DNA of 64,000 nt from Tolypocladium sp. Sup5 PDA-1 (GCA_000750105.3 JPHH03000014.1:124001-188000); one strand, 5' to 3'; positions 22,577-34,617 are shown, counted from the first letter of the stretch. Notes: generated from the sequence alone by a model not told the origin. Numbers and translations are program-made.

Positions 22577-24866
22577 GCGAGCACCCCTCGTCCGGCATCA
22601 GGGGAGGCGTCCCGGACCGGACCCGCAAGTTAGACACGTTCTTCTCACGAAACGCTCGGCGCTAGAGATGGTCTTACTTTCTTTCTTCCCTTTTCATCTC
22701 TTGACATCTTTCCCTCACTTGTACTTGAACCGGCGTTTGGCCAGTGTTTGTTGGTTCTCGTTCAGGCAAGGAGTTCCAGTGAATCCCTCGGGACTGTTTT
22801 CTTGCACCGACGGAGGAGGAGCCTGGACACGGCACGTTATGGACATGGACTCTACTTGAGACGACGGCTCGTTTTGGACCGCGTTGTTGGCACGGCGCAC
22901 GATATTCGGGGCAGTACGATTACGACTTGTGACGCCAAATGGGCAGCGCGCGGGCAACAGTGATTCTTAGTGGGTGGATCGTCAGATGCCAGCAGTTTTT
23001 GGGAGTTTCCCCGGTATGGTAGAATGATTTATATTTCTAGGTCGACATGTGCCCGGGCCCTTGGCTCACAGCGTTCCAGGCGTTGTATCTACATAGTTAT
23101 CAACAGGTCCCCTCTTGAGCCGCCTTGGAGCCGCCCTTTCGTGCAAGTTCTGCCTGGTATGCACCACAGAAGAGGGGCCCAGAAAACAGTCCGCAAATAG
23201 CAGCAAGTGTTTCCACGTTCCTCGTCCCAAGACGTCGGACCGCAGCGTAGCACGGGCTACCTACCTCGCAAAGATGAAACTTTCTTCACGACCTGGAAAT
23301 AGCATCCACGGACCGACCGTTGAGCCCAGGTGCCAGCCCCGCACCATACGCCTGCGCTACCCTACGCTACCCCACACTTGCAGGGGTCTCTATTACTGTA
23401 TTAGGCCTGGAACCCTGTGGCCGTGGCTGATGTCCAGCAGCTGCAGCAATGCCAGAACCCGTTGAGCTGCACGAAGTACACGCGTGCAGGCATTGGCGAA
23501 GGGGATGCTGCAAGGACGGTGCCAACGTATGTGTTGGGGCTTAGGCGCTCGCTCGTGTTGAGGGCTTTTGCACGAGGGAGTCAGGCTCCTGTTGGCTGGC
23601 AATGGTACTCGTAGGTACGGAGTACTGCGAGGGGAGAGGGGCGGAGGCGCATTGACGTAATCTTACAGCATGATGGCGGCGGACGGGTGCGGCAGATAAG
23701 ATAAAGGGCGCTGTACGGCGTTGGTGGTGGGGGCCAATTGTACCTTCCGTTAAAGTCGGGTAGCACCCGAGGGCGTGTAAGTGGGCTTGCGGATGTGAGA
23801 AATATGCAATCAAAGCCAGCTTTGCCGAGATCCGTCGTCTTCTCTTGACTGCTGTAGTGCAGGTGTATGTAGTAGTCACGACAACAAGAGTTGTTTCAGT
23901 ACCGCCCCATCACGCACGGCGGAACACGCCGCCAATCATGTACTAGAGGGAAAATCTCTTTGGCCCTCCAAGCCTAGCCAACTCTCATCTTCATCTTCGC
24001 GGTGGGCGCGTCTCGAAGTCGCCATCCGTGCCTCCGCCAAGGCCACGACTTGCCAACGCCGACGGGCCGCAGTCTGGAATCGTCCGCTTTTTGAGGCTTG
24101 TCATCGTGACATATAGTATACTTGGACCTTGTTGCAGGGGGTTGATGAAGGCCCGGGGGGGGGAGTGACGGTCGTCAGGCTATGTTTAGTTTCGGCGCAG
24201 GGGCAGATGTCTGCGCTACCCAATGTACCTGTAAGTGAAACCGAGGGTTGCCGCCGATATGTGATGGACGGAAAATCGCACGAATAGCAACGGCGTGTTT
24301 AAAATACCTGGCTGCTTCGGATTCCATGATATGGCCTTCGATGATGCATCGTGCCTAAAGGCCGGGGCTTGTTACCGATAGAGTGGGCACTGGGCAGGAC
24401 GCGTGCTTTCTGTTCACCACGGAGATGCTTCCACAGCCGGGCCTATCAAGAAGCTTCGCCGTTTATATGGCCATGGGTTCCTATAGTATCTATGAAAAGA
24501 ACCCGAGATGGGAGTATGAATTCTACCTGGAGGGAAGTTCCAATAATAGCGAGAGGCTTCGGGCAGCGTGTCAGCCCTCCGTCATCGTTGCAGTCGGGCT
24601 GGTGCTTCTTGTTGCATACAGAACTACCAAGTTGCTGATCTCTGCAACAGATGCGTAGATTCATCCAAGAGCTCGTAGTTTTCGCCGTGCTGGGGTACAA
24701 GCAAGTCAAGCCAAGTCGTGCAGTCTTCGTGGTCGTAGCATCCCACCCAACCCTAACCCTGGAGTAAACATTCGCGCCCCTCCACCCACCAATCCACCAC
24801 GCGCCGCTTCACCATCCTACGACCACCCGCAATGCCAGCCCCGTGACGGCGGACGACGCAGCAGCC
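22577..24866. other. 2.3 kb spacer upstream of mis14
   Basis: No supported gene. It holds 3' UTR sequence of the preceding gene, two TACGGAGTA words (about 22105 and 23618), a GC-rich CCCGGGGGGGGG run near 24150, and two CCCTAAC/CCCAACCC units near 24748. An ORF of about 90 residues (24383..24658) ending in a hydrophobic stretch was not accepted. Confidence 0.5.
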
Positions 24867-25639
24867 ATGGACTCCGAATCCGTCGTCTCCCAGGTCCAGC
24901 GCAAAATCGAGCTCCAGTCGCCCGAGGACCTCGCCTACCTCGTCGCCAACGTACGCGCCGCCGCCGCCGCGCGCCTCGACGAGGCCTTCCCGCACGGCGA
25001 GGGCCACGACGGCGGCGAGGACGAGCTGCGCGCGCGCATCGAGGCGCTCGTGAACGAGGTACATACTCCCCTCCGCAGCGCTAAGCCCGTTGTTCCAGAG
25101 GGGACGCTGACAGGGCCCAATCGCCGCAGTACATCGACAAGACGTTCGCCCTCGCCGCGCCGAACCTCTCCATCAACGGCCTCCCCGTCTCCGACGCCCA
25201 CATGCACTCCTCCTCGTCCTCGTCCGCCGCCGCAGAGCCCGCCTACGAGCCCTTCGACACGCGCAAGCGCATCCGCATCGCCGAGCTCGTCTCCGCCGAG
25301 GAGAAGCTCCTCGAGGACGTCGCTGCGCTCAAGCGCTCCGTCCCCGCCGCCGCCGCCGCCGACCACGCCGCCCGCCTGCGCGACGCCATGCAGCGCGACG
25401 AGGACGCCCTCCAGCAGCGTGTCGCGCATGTCACGGCCGCGGCCGGCGACGACGGCGACGGCGACGAGGCCGCGAAGCTGGGCGGTGTCGCGCCGCTGGA
25501 CCGTCAGGACGGCGTCGAGGCGGGCTTCCGCGCCGCCGTCGACGCGCTGGGCAGGCTGAAGAGGGACATGCCCGCCGTCGTGGCCAGGATGGAGCGCGCG
25601 AGGGTCGCGGGCGAGTACGTCGCCACCGAGGGGAGGTGA
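24867..25639 (+). CDS. mis14: Kinetochore protein Mis14/Nsl1
   Basis: Two exons, 24867..25058 and 25130..25639, give 233 residues; the intron is GTACAT...CGCAG, phase 0. Diagnostic segments are the N-terminal RKIELQSPEDLAYLVANVR helix, the DELRARIEALVNE-YIDKTFALAAPNLSINGLP block spanning the intron, and YEPFDTRKRIRIAELVSAEEKLLEDVAALKR, a coiled coil with the heptad pattern of Mis14 proteins. Mis14/Nsl1 is a subunit of the Mis12/MIND complex linking centromeric chromatin to the Ndc80 complex; role inferred from family. Extremely GC-rich with alanine-rich stretches. The ATG at 24867 has a good context (GCAGCCATGG). Confidence 0.86.
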
Positions 25640-27673
25640 GGGACCGCGTTTACTCGTTTCTTGATGGGGGAAACCATTGCGACTGCAACCATTCATCAAC
25701 GGAGTTTCGGCGTCAGGGGCGGGCGGGCACGGAATACATAATGGGCCTCGATACCCACAGCTGCTACAATATCAGCCAAATATACGAGTCGGAGATGAGA
25801 TCGCGTCAGACGCGTAAATCCATATCTCTTGTTTTGATCTGGCACTCGTGCAACTGGCCGTTGAGGACAGGCATGACGAATAACAAATCCGGAGACCAAA
25901 CAGAACTGTCGCGAGACTATGAGTTGACTGCGAAATATCATGCCCACGATTACTGCGGTAGCTGTTCACAAGGCCCCCAAGCGTCCAGACGCATCGGTTT
26001 TACCCGCGTCCATCCTGGTCCACTCACTGCATCATGCCAACCGATAACCAACGTCGACCGCCTCTGTGGCATTCACCGATGCGCAGAAGCCGGCCCATTT
26101 CCCTCGGCTGATATAGTAGTGAAAGAAACCCACAACGACGCCCTCGTGATCTCAAATTGCGGACCCGGCTGTGCCTTCCAGGAATCCAACGACATCATCG
26201 CCAGCCTCTTCCACCTGGCCCATGTATGCCCAGTTGCAGGCGACGTGTTCCAGCGTGCCCTCCCCAAGATCTCTAGTTGGCTCTATCCTGACAGACTTGG
26301 CCACGATGCTCCCTTCCGCCTTGCCGGTATACGGGCTACTAAGGTAAACACTCTTTGCCCATTTGGGCTCAGTGTCCTCATCTCCTGCATCCTCGCCAGA
26401 GAGTCTGGTAAGTCTCGGGACCGCACCAGGGTCGAATGCCGTACTTTCCTCGATAAGTCGTTTGGCTGGCAAGTTCACCCAACTTGGCCTGTGAAGATCC
26501 TCTTGGAGCAGAATACTCGACAGAACAATGTGCAATCTTGCCGGGGAGCCGAAACCGTATGGCGTTGATGTTCAAGCTGATGACATCTAGCACGAGGAAA
26601 AAGGTGCTCTGGGTGATGAATATGACTTCGCGCAGATTGACGTCAGGATGGCGAATGCGAAGGTCTTTGACGGCATGGGAAACGAGGAGCGAAAATCCTT
26701 TTAAGAGAAAAAGTCGTCTCTTCTACCATCAAAGTCCTGGAAGATGGAGATGGAGGGATTTCCATGTGTCTCCAATAGAAACAGAAGCCCACGCCCTCGC
26801 CGATTGTGATGGGCAAGCCGCCCACGGAGAGGCCAGGGCCTCGATGCAGTTGTGGGAGCGTGAAGCTCAGATAAGCCCGATTAGCCCCTACGGTAATGCC
26901 CGTTGTTTTTCCCGGGAAGACACTGCAAAGCAGCTTTGCAGCCTCGCCTCTGAGAAGGTTGATGCTGAAGTCTCGCATGTCAAATGGGGCGAGGATGTGT
27001 TTCGTGTGCCAAGGGGAGAGGGGAGAGGATTGAGATGCCATGGTGTATTGGCCGCGAGTGACTATAAGCCAATTGCACGAAGTCCTTATTGCCAGGGGGG
27101 GGAGTTAAAGGAACAAGTGGAAATATACAGGAACAAGCGGCAACATGAGCGGGCAAACAAGGAACAATCCTGGGAATCACCACTATACCTGCCCAGCCAT
27201 GTCAAGTAGGATGGTAAGTTCCCCAACTTCTAGGGGTCGAAGTCACCGAGGGAGGGTATGGTGGCCGAGATATCAATAGTCAAATGAAGGGAGTGACTTC
27301 GTGATTCATCTTGGTTTGTTAAACTTCATGCCCACACAGGTCGAGTCAAACCTAGAGGCCCAAATTAAACCTCCAACCAAAAAGAAGTACCATTCAAACA
27401 TATCTACGAAGACCTTGAGCTGCACAGTGAGATATAGTTTTAACAATGAGAACAGACGTCCTGTTCTACTACAGCTCGCATAGTTTATAAAAACTCGGAT
27501 GCCACGTCTCTCTACTCCGTGCGCGCCGCCCTCTAACCACCCAGCATGTTTTCGTTCTCCCCTTTTTTTGGTATTGCACTCTCCCTTTGACAAATAAAAC
27601 TTCGACTCCTGCCCCAGGTCTGCAATCAAACAGCCAAGACATCCAACGATGACTCCAGTACTGGTCGGTTTCC
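25640..27673. other. 2 kb AT-richer spacer between mis14 and sec14
   Basis: No complete gene could be built. The 310-codon plus-strand ORF (25636..26568) has no domain and overlaps minus-strand frames with more protein-like content (see the entry at 26378). 27280-27600 is AT-rich and probably includes the sec14 3' UTR. Confidence 0.4.
26378..26700 (-). pseudogene. Unresolved coding-like segment, possible gene relic
   Basis: One minus-strand frame reads a plausible protein segment with a charged stretch (SHAVKDLRIRHPDVNLREV) followed by a hydrophobic helix (IFITQSTFFLVLDVISLNI). Two neighbouring frames (27041..26643 and 26535..26152, minus) also read as mostly non-repetitive protein. No set of introns joins them cleanly, and no family was recognised. 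It could be a decayed membrane-protein gene, a gene with introns I cannot resolve, or chance. Confidence 0.2.
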
Positions 27674-28900
27674 TCACGCGGCGGCAGTCTGCTTGGCCTC
27701 TTCCTTCTCCGGCACAGGGGCCGACTCGACGCCGGTGGTGACCGCAGGCGTCTCAATCTCGGAGCCCTTGTTCTCGATGGTCTTGCCGTCCTTCTCCTCC
27801 GCCTTCTTCTCCCACTTGGCGGGCTTGGCCCACTCGGCCTCATGCCACGGGCCAGCGTCGCTGTTCTCGCACTCGCCGGCGCACTCGCAGGTGCCGCCAA
27901 ACGCCTTGGGCAGGTTCTCGGCAGGTACCTGCTTGAGGAGCTCGCTCTGGTACCCGGAGCCCAGGATGTTGATCTTGGCGACGGTGACGGGGTCGAGCCA
28001 GCCCTTGAAGACGCTCCACACGGTGGAGAAGCCCCAGGGAGCGTTGATGAGGTACAGCTTGCCCAGGCGCTCGGGGTAGTAGTTCTGCGAGATGACAGAG
28101 GCCTGGCGGACGTACGAGTACACCTGGGGTGCCTTGGTGAGGGTCACGCCCTTGAGGTCCATGATAGTGCAGCACGTCTCGAGCAGCTTGCCAGCCTTGC
28201 GGGAGCAGGCGGGGAGACGAGGGTCGGCGAGGCGCTCGTACTCGACGGCGAGGTTGGCAAGCATGCGCTCGGCCGTGGTGATCTTGTACATGGCCGTCAG
28301 GTCGATGCCGCCGAGGGTCTCGATGTAGATGGGACGTCCATCCTGTGAGCGAGCGAGCGAGCGTCAGCGTTATGCACGTTACATAGCCTCGAGAGCCGCT
28401 TTTTCGAGTGTCAGGTCTCACCTTGTCGGTCTTGTGGTAGAACTGCTTGTAGTACTGGGCGACCTGGGGCTTCTCGGGGTAGTCCCAGATGGGCACCGTC
28501 TCGTCAAGCTTGGTCTCCTTGCGCCACTTCTCGCACTCGACGAACCTGGTTGCCGTCAAGTCAGCATTTCAGCCCCAAACTCAGAGACAACCGCTTCCAC
28601 CAGCTTACATTTGCTTGGAGAGAGCAACGTCGAATTTGCGCGCTCGCAGGAATCGCAGCTACATCGCGAATCGTTAGCTTCCCCGTTCTAGCATCCTGCC
28701 CAAATGCCTCCCATCGCCAGGGCTCTCCCTACCAAGGTCAGCGTGTCCAGTCGGTCCGTGTATCCCTCAGACTCGAGCATCATCCGCAGCTGGTGGACCT
28801 GAGCAATCTGCTGCTCCGTCAGGTAGCCGGCGTGGCCATCCTGGGGCTCGGCCGCCGTGTGCGGGAAGTCATAGTTGTCGTACTTGGGGTCCAGGTCCAT
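27674..28900 (-). CDS. sec14: Sec14-type phosphatidylinositol/phosphatidylcholine transfer protein
   Basis: Four exons on the minus strand: 28900..28733, 28658..28609, 28545..28422 and 28342..27674 (336 residues; every junction keeps frame). The CRAL-TRIO N-terminal domain is seen in [17 protein letters not shown] and [18 protein letters not shown]. The lipid-binding domain follows: [20 protein letters not shown], then [21 protein letters not shown] and [11 protein letters not shown]. This is the canonical Sec14 arrangement, with an extra Glu/Lys-rich tail of about 60 residues. Sec14 exchanges PI and PC and sustains Golgi secretory function; inferred from family. It is divergent to the DUF155 gene, with a CT-rich 5' leader that contains a pentamer repeat. 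Confidence 0.95.
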
Positions 28901-29539
28901 GGCGATCGATTCTGGCGGGGTAAAGGGGGCGGAAAAGCAGGTCTGAAGCACGAACGAGGAGAGGAGAGGAGAGGAGAGGAGAGAGAAAGGGAGGAGGAAG
29001 AAGAGAGAATGAAGCGGAAAGGAGGAAGGCAAAGTCCCAGCAATTTATTCGGAGACTGGAGGCAGTGGAAAGAGGACAGCAAAACGCAGTGAGGCGGAGA
29101 CGGTGACGGTATCGACAGCGGTCCCCCTTCGCACTTATAGCGTATAGTAATTTAGCGGTATTCGTCGGTTCCCTCACTGCTAATTACGAACCACTCATAG
29201 CCCAGTTGGAGGCGTGTGTTTTGTTGGAGACACTGGAAATCTGGTGGGACTGGACGGGATGCCATGCCAGGCGTCTTTCCTCAACCGGTCTAGCGGCCAA
29301 AGCCAAGCCCCATCCCCTTCCGAAGTCCTCGTTGGAAGCTCCAGGCAAGCCAGGGTCCAGGGTCCCTCACGTGCAGAGTCACATGGCGATAAGATCCGGA
29401 CCTCTGAACAGTGAAGGCTCACCTTGGCTCCGCTTCTTCTGGAGACGAAGATTCTCTTCTCTGCTCGACGACAGTTCCCCTCGTCGACCAACAAACCGAC
29501 ATTTCCGCCGCCATATATGGCCACCGACTACGGCTCGCC
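28901..29539. promoter_or_regulatory. Divergent promoter region sec14 / DUF155 gene
   Basis: About 640 bp between divergent start codons. The sec14 side contains a strand-asymmetric GGAGA repeat. An in-frame upstream Met (29411) on the DUF155 side was judged leader sequence because the downstream ATG begins a better mitochondrial presequence. Confidence 0.5.
28957..28985. repeat. GGAGA pentanucleotide tract in sec14 5' leader
   Basis: GAGGA/GGAGA units repeat about five times in the plus strand, read as TCTCC in the sec14 leader; purine-rich context continues to about 29030. Confidence 0.75.
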
Positions 29540-30796
29540 ATGAGGACTGTCCCGCAGAGGATCTCCCTCATCAATGTCTCGCGCCACATCCACAGCTCGG
29601 TGACGAGTCGCCGGCCAGGGCGATCCTTCCACATCACCGCGCCCGCCAGCCTCCCGCGGAAGCGCCACTTCTTCACCTCCAACCCCTTCCTCTCCAGCGC
29701 CGCCGATGACTCCAAATCCGCCTCCGACGCTTTGAAACATGAGCAGTCAGCAGCTGCCCTGCCCTCGGCGAAGCGGAAGCCCAAGCGCGCGACGACGGCC
29801 AAGAACTCGCTCCGCCGCGTCGCCATCATAGCCCAGCAGCCGAAGCGTGGGGCGGATGGCAAGCCCGCCGCGGAGAGCGCAGACGTTGACCAGTCGACGA
29901 CGATAAGCGCCACGTGTATCGCCGAGTCGTTCAACATGCCACTGGTCCTGGAGATTCTGCAGTCCCACGGCTTCGCCATCGATCCGGACGGGACGGGCTT
30001 CGATGCCAGCGAGGTGGTGCACGCCAAGGGTGTCAATGGGGGCGATATCTTCGTCTTTCCTTCCGGGACCATTGTGACGTGGTCGTTGCCCCCGGACATC
30101 GTTACCAAGCAGATACTGCGAGCAGCCGAAGAACCCCATTCGCAGGAGCTGCGCGAGGTGGAGGACCTGGACTTTATAGCAGACACGTCCAAGGCGGAGA
30201 GCACCATGAAGGGCGACATGGTGGTTCTGGGGACTCGCAGGGAGCACAAGGACGGCGACACGCTGGACACGACCCTCGCCAAAATCGCCTTCTCGTCGGG
30301 CCTGGCCCGAAGCACCAAGCTTGCCGTCCTCGAGAGCGCCCTGACGTCCTACTTTGAGAGCACCCGCAACATCCCCGCCCTCCTCTCCCAGGGCGCCGGC
30401 GTGCCCCTCGGCCGCAAGTTCATCCTCCAAAAGACGGGCGAGCTCCTCAGCCTCCGCGCGCGCCTGAACCACTACTCGGAGCTCACCGACTCCCTGCCCG
30501 ACATCTTCTGGGACAGCCGCTCGGAGCTGGGCCTCGAGGGCTACTACGACCAGGTCGGCCGCGCGCTCGACGTCAACGTGCGCATCCGCACGCTCAACCA
30601 GAAGATGGACTACGCGCAGGAGATTGCTACGGTCCTGCGCGAGATGTCGAGCGAGCAGCACGGCACCCGCCTCGAGCTCATCATCATCCTCCTCATCGCC
30701 GTCGAGGTGGTGTTTGAACTGCGCAAGATCGTCCTCGAGTGGGTGCAGGAGAAGGAGGCGGCCAAGGCGGCCATGGAGCTGCTCCAGGCGGTATAG
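29540..30796 (+). CDS. Mitochondrial DUF155 (RMND1/YagE-like) protein
   Basis: A single exon of 418 residues from the ATG at 29540. The N-terminus is Arg/Ser-rich without acidic residues (ISLINVSRHIHSSVTSRRPG), as in a mitochondrial presequence. The central part has the DUF155 pattern: GDIFVFPSGTIVTWSLP, then LDTTLAKIAFSSGLARSTKLAVLE and PLGRKFILQKTGELLSLRARLN. The C-terminus ends in a membrane segment (LELIIILLIAVEVVFEL) and a charged tail. The family includes human RMND1 and yeast Rmd1, Rmd8 and YDR282C; RMND1 supports mitochondrial translation, so that role is likely here. The ORF extends upstream to Met 29411, but that leader lacks presequence character. Confidence 0.87.
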   Translation: MRTVPQRISLINVSRHIHSSVTSRRPGRSFHITAPASLPRKRHFFTSNPFLSSAADDSKSASDALKHEQSAAALPSAKRKPKRATTAKNSLRRVAIIAQQPKRGADGKPAAESADVDQSTTISATCIAESFNMPLVLEILQSHGFAIDPDGTGFDASEVVHAKGVNGGDIFVFPSGTIVTWSLPPDIVTKQILRAAEEPHSQELREVEDLDFIADTSKAESTMKGDMVVLGTRREHKDGDTLDTTLAKIAFSSGLARSTKLAVLESALTSYFESTRNIPALLSQGAGVPLGRKFILQKTGELLSLRARLNHYSELTDSLPDIFWDSRSELGLEGYYDQVGRALDVNVRIRTLNQKMDYAQEIATVLREMSSEQHGTRLELIIILLIAVEVVFELRKIVLEWVQEKEAAKAAMELLQAV

Positions 30797-32238
30797 ACGA
30801 GCAAGCAGCCTTGCTGTATGATGTGCTGTGTGCCTCTGCTCTATGGAAACGGCGTTTATGGTGGCGTACGCTTGTTTACCTAGGATTTTTGCATAGCCTA
30901 CTTGTAGATGTTGCTAAATGATACCCATCTCTGCTAGAATACATCTGGATGCTTCATTACGAGCCTGTCTACGACGTACCATACGTCCAAGATCCGGCAT
31001 CGCAACCGTTCCTCGTCTCGCGATCCAGAGGAGCACATCGTACAGCAACAATGGCAGCTCGTGCATACGACTTCACTTCACAGGTGCAGGACAATCAGCT
31101 TGAGACGGAAAACATGGTTTCCATTTACTTGCTCAGACAAAAGCCAGCTACCTCACCAGCTCTAGCAACCCCAGCTCCCCAGAGACACAATGCCCCGGTC
31201 CAAAGCCAGAGTCCCCAGCCAGCCCAAAAGCTATCCAGCCCCATCCAGCGTTCCGTCTCAAAGGGTTTTTTGTTTGTTTTTTATAGTTCCATGTCCTTTT
31301 GCCGTCTTCTTCCCGTCAACCGTGGCGTCCCGGGCTGTTTGTCGGCGTCGTACTCGCCAAGAAATAGGCGGTCTTCGAGTAAATCGAGCGCCAAAATCCG
31401 TCGAGGCCCCGTCGACAGAGCCCTGGAGAGCCCCGTCGTCAGAAGTAGAAAGGCAAAAGGGACACGATACCCTCCCAAAACGTGTCTAGGAGGCGTCCCA
31501 CACCCGGCCTCCAACTGGCCCATTCGTGCAACGTGGTGATATCATCCGTGGTATCATCATAACCGCCCCCTGCGAGGCAGTCATCCGGTCTGTTCCGTCA
31601 ACAAAGCTTGCGAGCAGCCTCCACCTGCAAGCGAGCTGCATGCAGAAAAATGGTGCCGAGTAAAAACCTGATACGCCTCGCCTTTTCTCGTAGCTCGCCT
31701 TGGAATGCAATAGCCACGCCAATTCCCTCCCGGTAGCGCAATCGCCTGTGTGTCATGACAAGTAGCCGTGGCCCCTTCCATGCCCGAAAGTGTTCGACCC
31801 TCTCTCCTCTCTCTTTCCTCAGTCACCTTGAGAGTTCGTGGAGCAGGCACAAACAACAACCAAGAGCCAACGGGGGTATGGTACAAGTCAACAACCGTCT
31901 GCGCCAACGCACCTCGGAGAGAGGGGTTAAAATGAAAGGATAAAGAAAGAGAAAAAGAGAAACCGCGAGGCCGTCGTCCAAGGACACAATACCGTCGTGT
32001 CCGCTCGCGTGTTGGTAGGATGGTCCTCATTGGACCCAAATGGGGCGATGGTAGTCGTCCATCAGCAAGCAATTCCGGTTCGCCGTTTCGCCGATTCGCC
32101 AAAAATGTGCGAATAATGTACAATCCAACAATAAATCAACATCAGCTCCTCTCTTAACAAGAAAAGTATCATGTCAAGCTCCAAACGCCTCTCCGTCTTC
32201 ATCGCCACCCACCGTTACTTCGTGAGGGGAGAGATGAA
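30797..32238. other. Convergent 3' spacer between DUF155 gene and dhh1
   Basis: A 1.4 kb stretch between convergent stop codons. The 196-codon plus-strand ORF 30949..31539 is low-complexity and has no recognisable domain, so it is treated as UTR. Long 3' UTRs of both genes are likely. Confidence 0.45.
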
Positions 32239-33882
32239 TTAGGACTGGATATCACGGGGCGGGCCGCGACCACGACCGCCTCCGCCTCCGCCGCCCCCGC
32301 GGCCACGATAACCGCCACGACCGCGGCCGCGTCCGCGTCCGCTGTTGTAGCCATTGTGCTGGCCGTTCTGGCTTTGCCAGTTACCCTGAGCTTGGGCTTG
32401 GATAAGAGCCTGCTGAGGCAGCATCTGAGTAGGCTGCTGGGCGTTGTTGGGAAGATTAGAGATAGGGCGAGGGATGGACTCAGGGTTCTCGTAGACGTAG
32501 AGGCTCTTATCGATGCTCGGCGGGATCGGCTGGATTTCGGTTCCAAGATCCCGCTCGATGTTGTAGAGGTTGAAGCGGTCATCCCAGTTGATCAGGTTGA
32601 TGGCCAGACCAAGATGGCCGTAGCGGCCAGATCGACCGATTCGGTGGAGGTAGGTTTCGGCGTTCTTGGGGAAGTCAAAGTTGATGACGACATTGACGGC
32701 CTGGATATCGATGCCGCGGGTGAGGAGATCTGAGCACACGAGGTTTCGGCAGACACCGTTGCGGAAGTCGTGGAAGACGCGGTTGCGGGCTTGCTGTTGC
32801 ATTCTGGCGTGACTGTAAAAGCAGGAATAGCCCAGCTCGGTGATCTTTTTGGCGAGCAGCTCGACGCGGTTGGTCGAGTTGCAAAAGATGATGGACTGGT
32901 TGATTTGGAGCTTGGAGAAGAGGGTGTTGAGGCAGTGGACCTTTTGCTTCTCTTCGACAAAGGCGTAGTATTGGGTGATACCACGCAGGGTGAGCTCGTC
33001 CATGAGGTTAATCTCATAGGGGCTTACCATGTTTCGGTCGGAGAAGTCCTTGACGGAGAGGGGAAAGGTGGCGGAGAAGAGCATGACCTGGCGGTCCTTG
33101 GGGTGGAACTGCAGCAGCTGCTCAATGACGGGGGTGAATTCAATGGACAGAAGCTTGTCGGCTTCGTCCATGACGAACATGGGGCACTCGCTCAGGTCGG
33201 CAACATTCTTTCCTGCCAGATCGAGGATTCTGCCTGGGGTTCCAACCACAATATGGACGGGGTCCTGCAGCCGCAGAATGTCATCACGCAGGCCGGTGCC
33301 GCCCGTGGTGACCATGACGTTGACGCCGAGGTGCTTACCGAGGGTCTTGCAGACCTGTGACGTCTGCATGGCAAGCTCGCGTGTGGGGACGAGGATGAGG
33401 CACTGAATCTTGGACACCTTGGGATTGATACGCTCAAGGATGGGAATGACGAAAGCGGCCGTCTTGCCCGTGCCGTTCTTTGCTCTGGCCAGGATGTCCC
33501 GGCCAGTCAAGGCGACGGGGATGGCTTCTTCTTGGATGGGAGAGGGCCTCTCGAAACCGGCTTCGAAAATGCCCATGAGCAGATCTCGCTTCAGCGCAAA
33601 GTTTTCGAACTCGAGGCCTTTCGTTTTCGTGACATCCTAGACGTGACGCAGTCTCGTTAGCAAACAGCACGAAGCGAAAGCAAAGGAAGAAAGGCGTCAA
33701 CACACCTCTGTTTGTTGCCGGTTGTCCTTGGTGGGGATGTTCAGGGACTTCTTCCAGTCGTCATTCTGGGCGGGAATTCCATCGCTGCGAAGCCGGTCAG
33801 TAGACTCTCCTTGAGCAAACGGCGGTGGGGCAACGGACCTGAGCTGGGCGTTTCTCAGCTGATCTGCCAGCTGGTCCGACAT
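32239..33882 (-). CDS. dhh1: DEAD-box RNA helicase Dhh1 (DDX6 family)
   Basis: Two exons, 33882..33706 and 33636..32239 (524 residues), with a phase-0 intron (GTGTGT...CTAG). All DEAD-box motifs are present in order: Q motif [13 protein letters not shown], motif I AKNGTGKT, Ia PTRELAMQ, motif II DEAD, motif III SAT, and motif [12 protein letters not shown]. The sequence around [29 protein letters not shown] is characteristic of Dhh1/DDX6. The C-terminal tail has Gln-rich segments followed by an RGG/GRGRG box, typical of proteins that enter P-bodies. Dhh1 promotes decapping and translational repression; inferred from family. Downstream lies a long 3' region shared with the convergent DUF155 gene. 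Confidence 0.97.
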
Positions 33883-34617
33883 GGTCGTGCCGCTGTTTAC
33901 CGTCCGCAGACTACCAGCCAGAGGCAACTATCGTGATATGCAAAACTGCCCTCGGTGAGCGCTTTTCGACCTCGGGAAGAGAAGGTCGAGTGAGGGTGGT
34001 GTGGTGGTGCTTTTCTTTTTTCTCGCCGTTCGGGGAGTGTCAACGAGGCGGGCCCGGGGTCGGATGTGCTCCTCGTCAGAGAGTGCGTGTGCGTTTGCTG
34101 CAGAGTTCGCGGATGGTGCGCGGCGCGTGGGTGGCTGGGATCGTGGGAGGAGGTTTGAAGGTGCTTGTGTGCGCGGAGGTTGAAGGGATTGAACTGGAGA
34201 GAGGACTCCAGTTTCAGACGGTGGTGATGTGCGGCTCGCAGTCCAAGCCGGTGTTTTTGGCGGTCACGTGATCGCGGGGTTGCTTGGCAGCCGGCTGTCA
34301 ACGACTACGACGGATCATCGCCGCTCCCTTTATTGAACTCTACCCTGGCTTTGCCATCTGTTCATTGGTCTGAAGAATATGATGGTCCCTTTGCTCTCAC
34401 ATGTCATTCTACAGTGCCAGACACGAAATGGGACGAATCACGCCGCATGCTGCACGGTGTGTTGAAGTCCATTCCATTCTTTTGCATCTCGTTGCCTCGT
34501 CATTCTATCGCCAGTCCCCCAACCTTGGGAATCAATAAAACAAAAGGGAAACGGTTATCCAAAAGATCCCCCGGATACTCGTACAACGACAACAGCAAAG
34601 GCCTTTAATCTCCCCCC
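33883..34617. other. Spacer between dhh1 5' end and cytochrome b5-acyl-CoA dehydrogenase 3' end
   Basis: About 735 bp. The first 350 bp are the dhh1 promoter and leader; the rest contains the 3' UTR of the next minus-strand gene. No gene seen. Confidence 0.5.

Noticed and set aside
24383..24658. 91-codon ORF with hydrophobic C-terminus upstream of mis14
   Set aside because: No start-context or splice support, no family; the hydrophobic run alone is weak evidence.
25636..26568. 310-codon plus-strand ORF after mis14
   Set aside because: Overlaps more protein-like minus-strand frames, begins inside the mis14 stop region, no domains.
29411..29539. Upstream in-frame Met of the DUF155 gene
   Set aside because: The added 43 residues are acidic and lack presequence character; the Met at 29540 begins a mitochondrial-type leader.
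30949..31539. 196-codon ORF between the DUF155 gene and dhh1
   Set aside because: Lies in convergent 3' UTR sequence and is low-complexity Ser/Pro/Arg.
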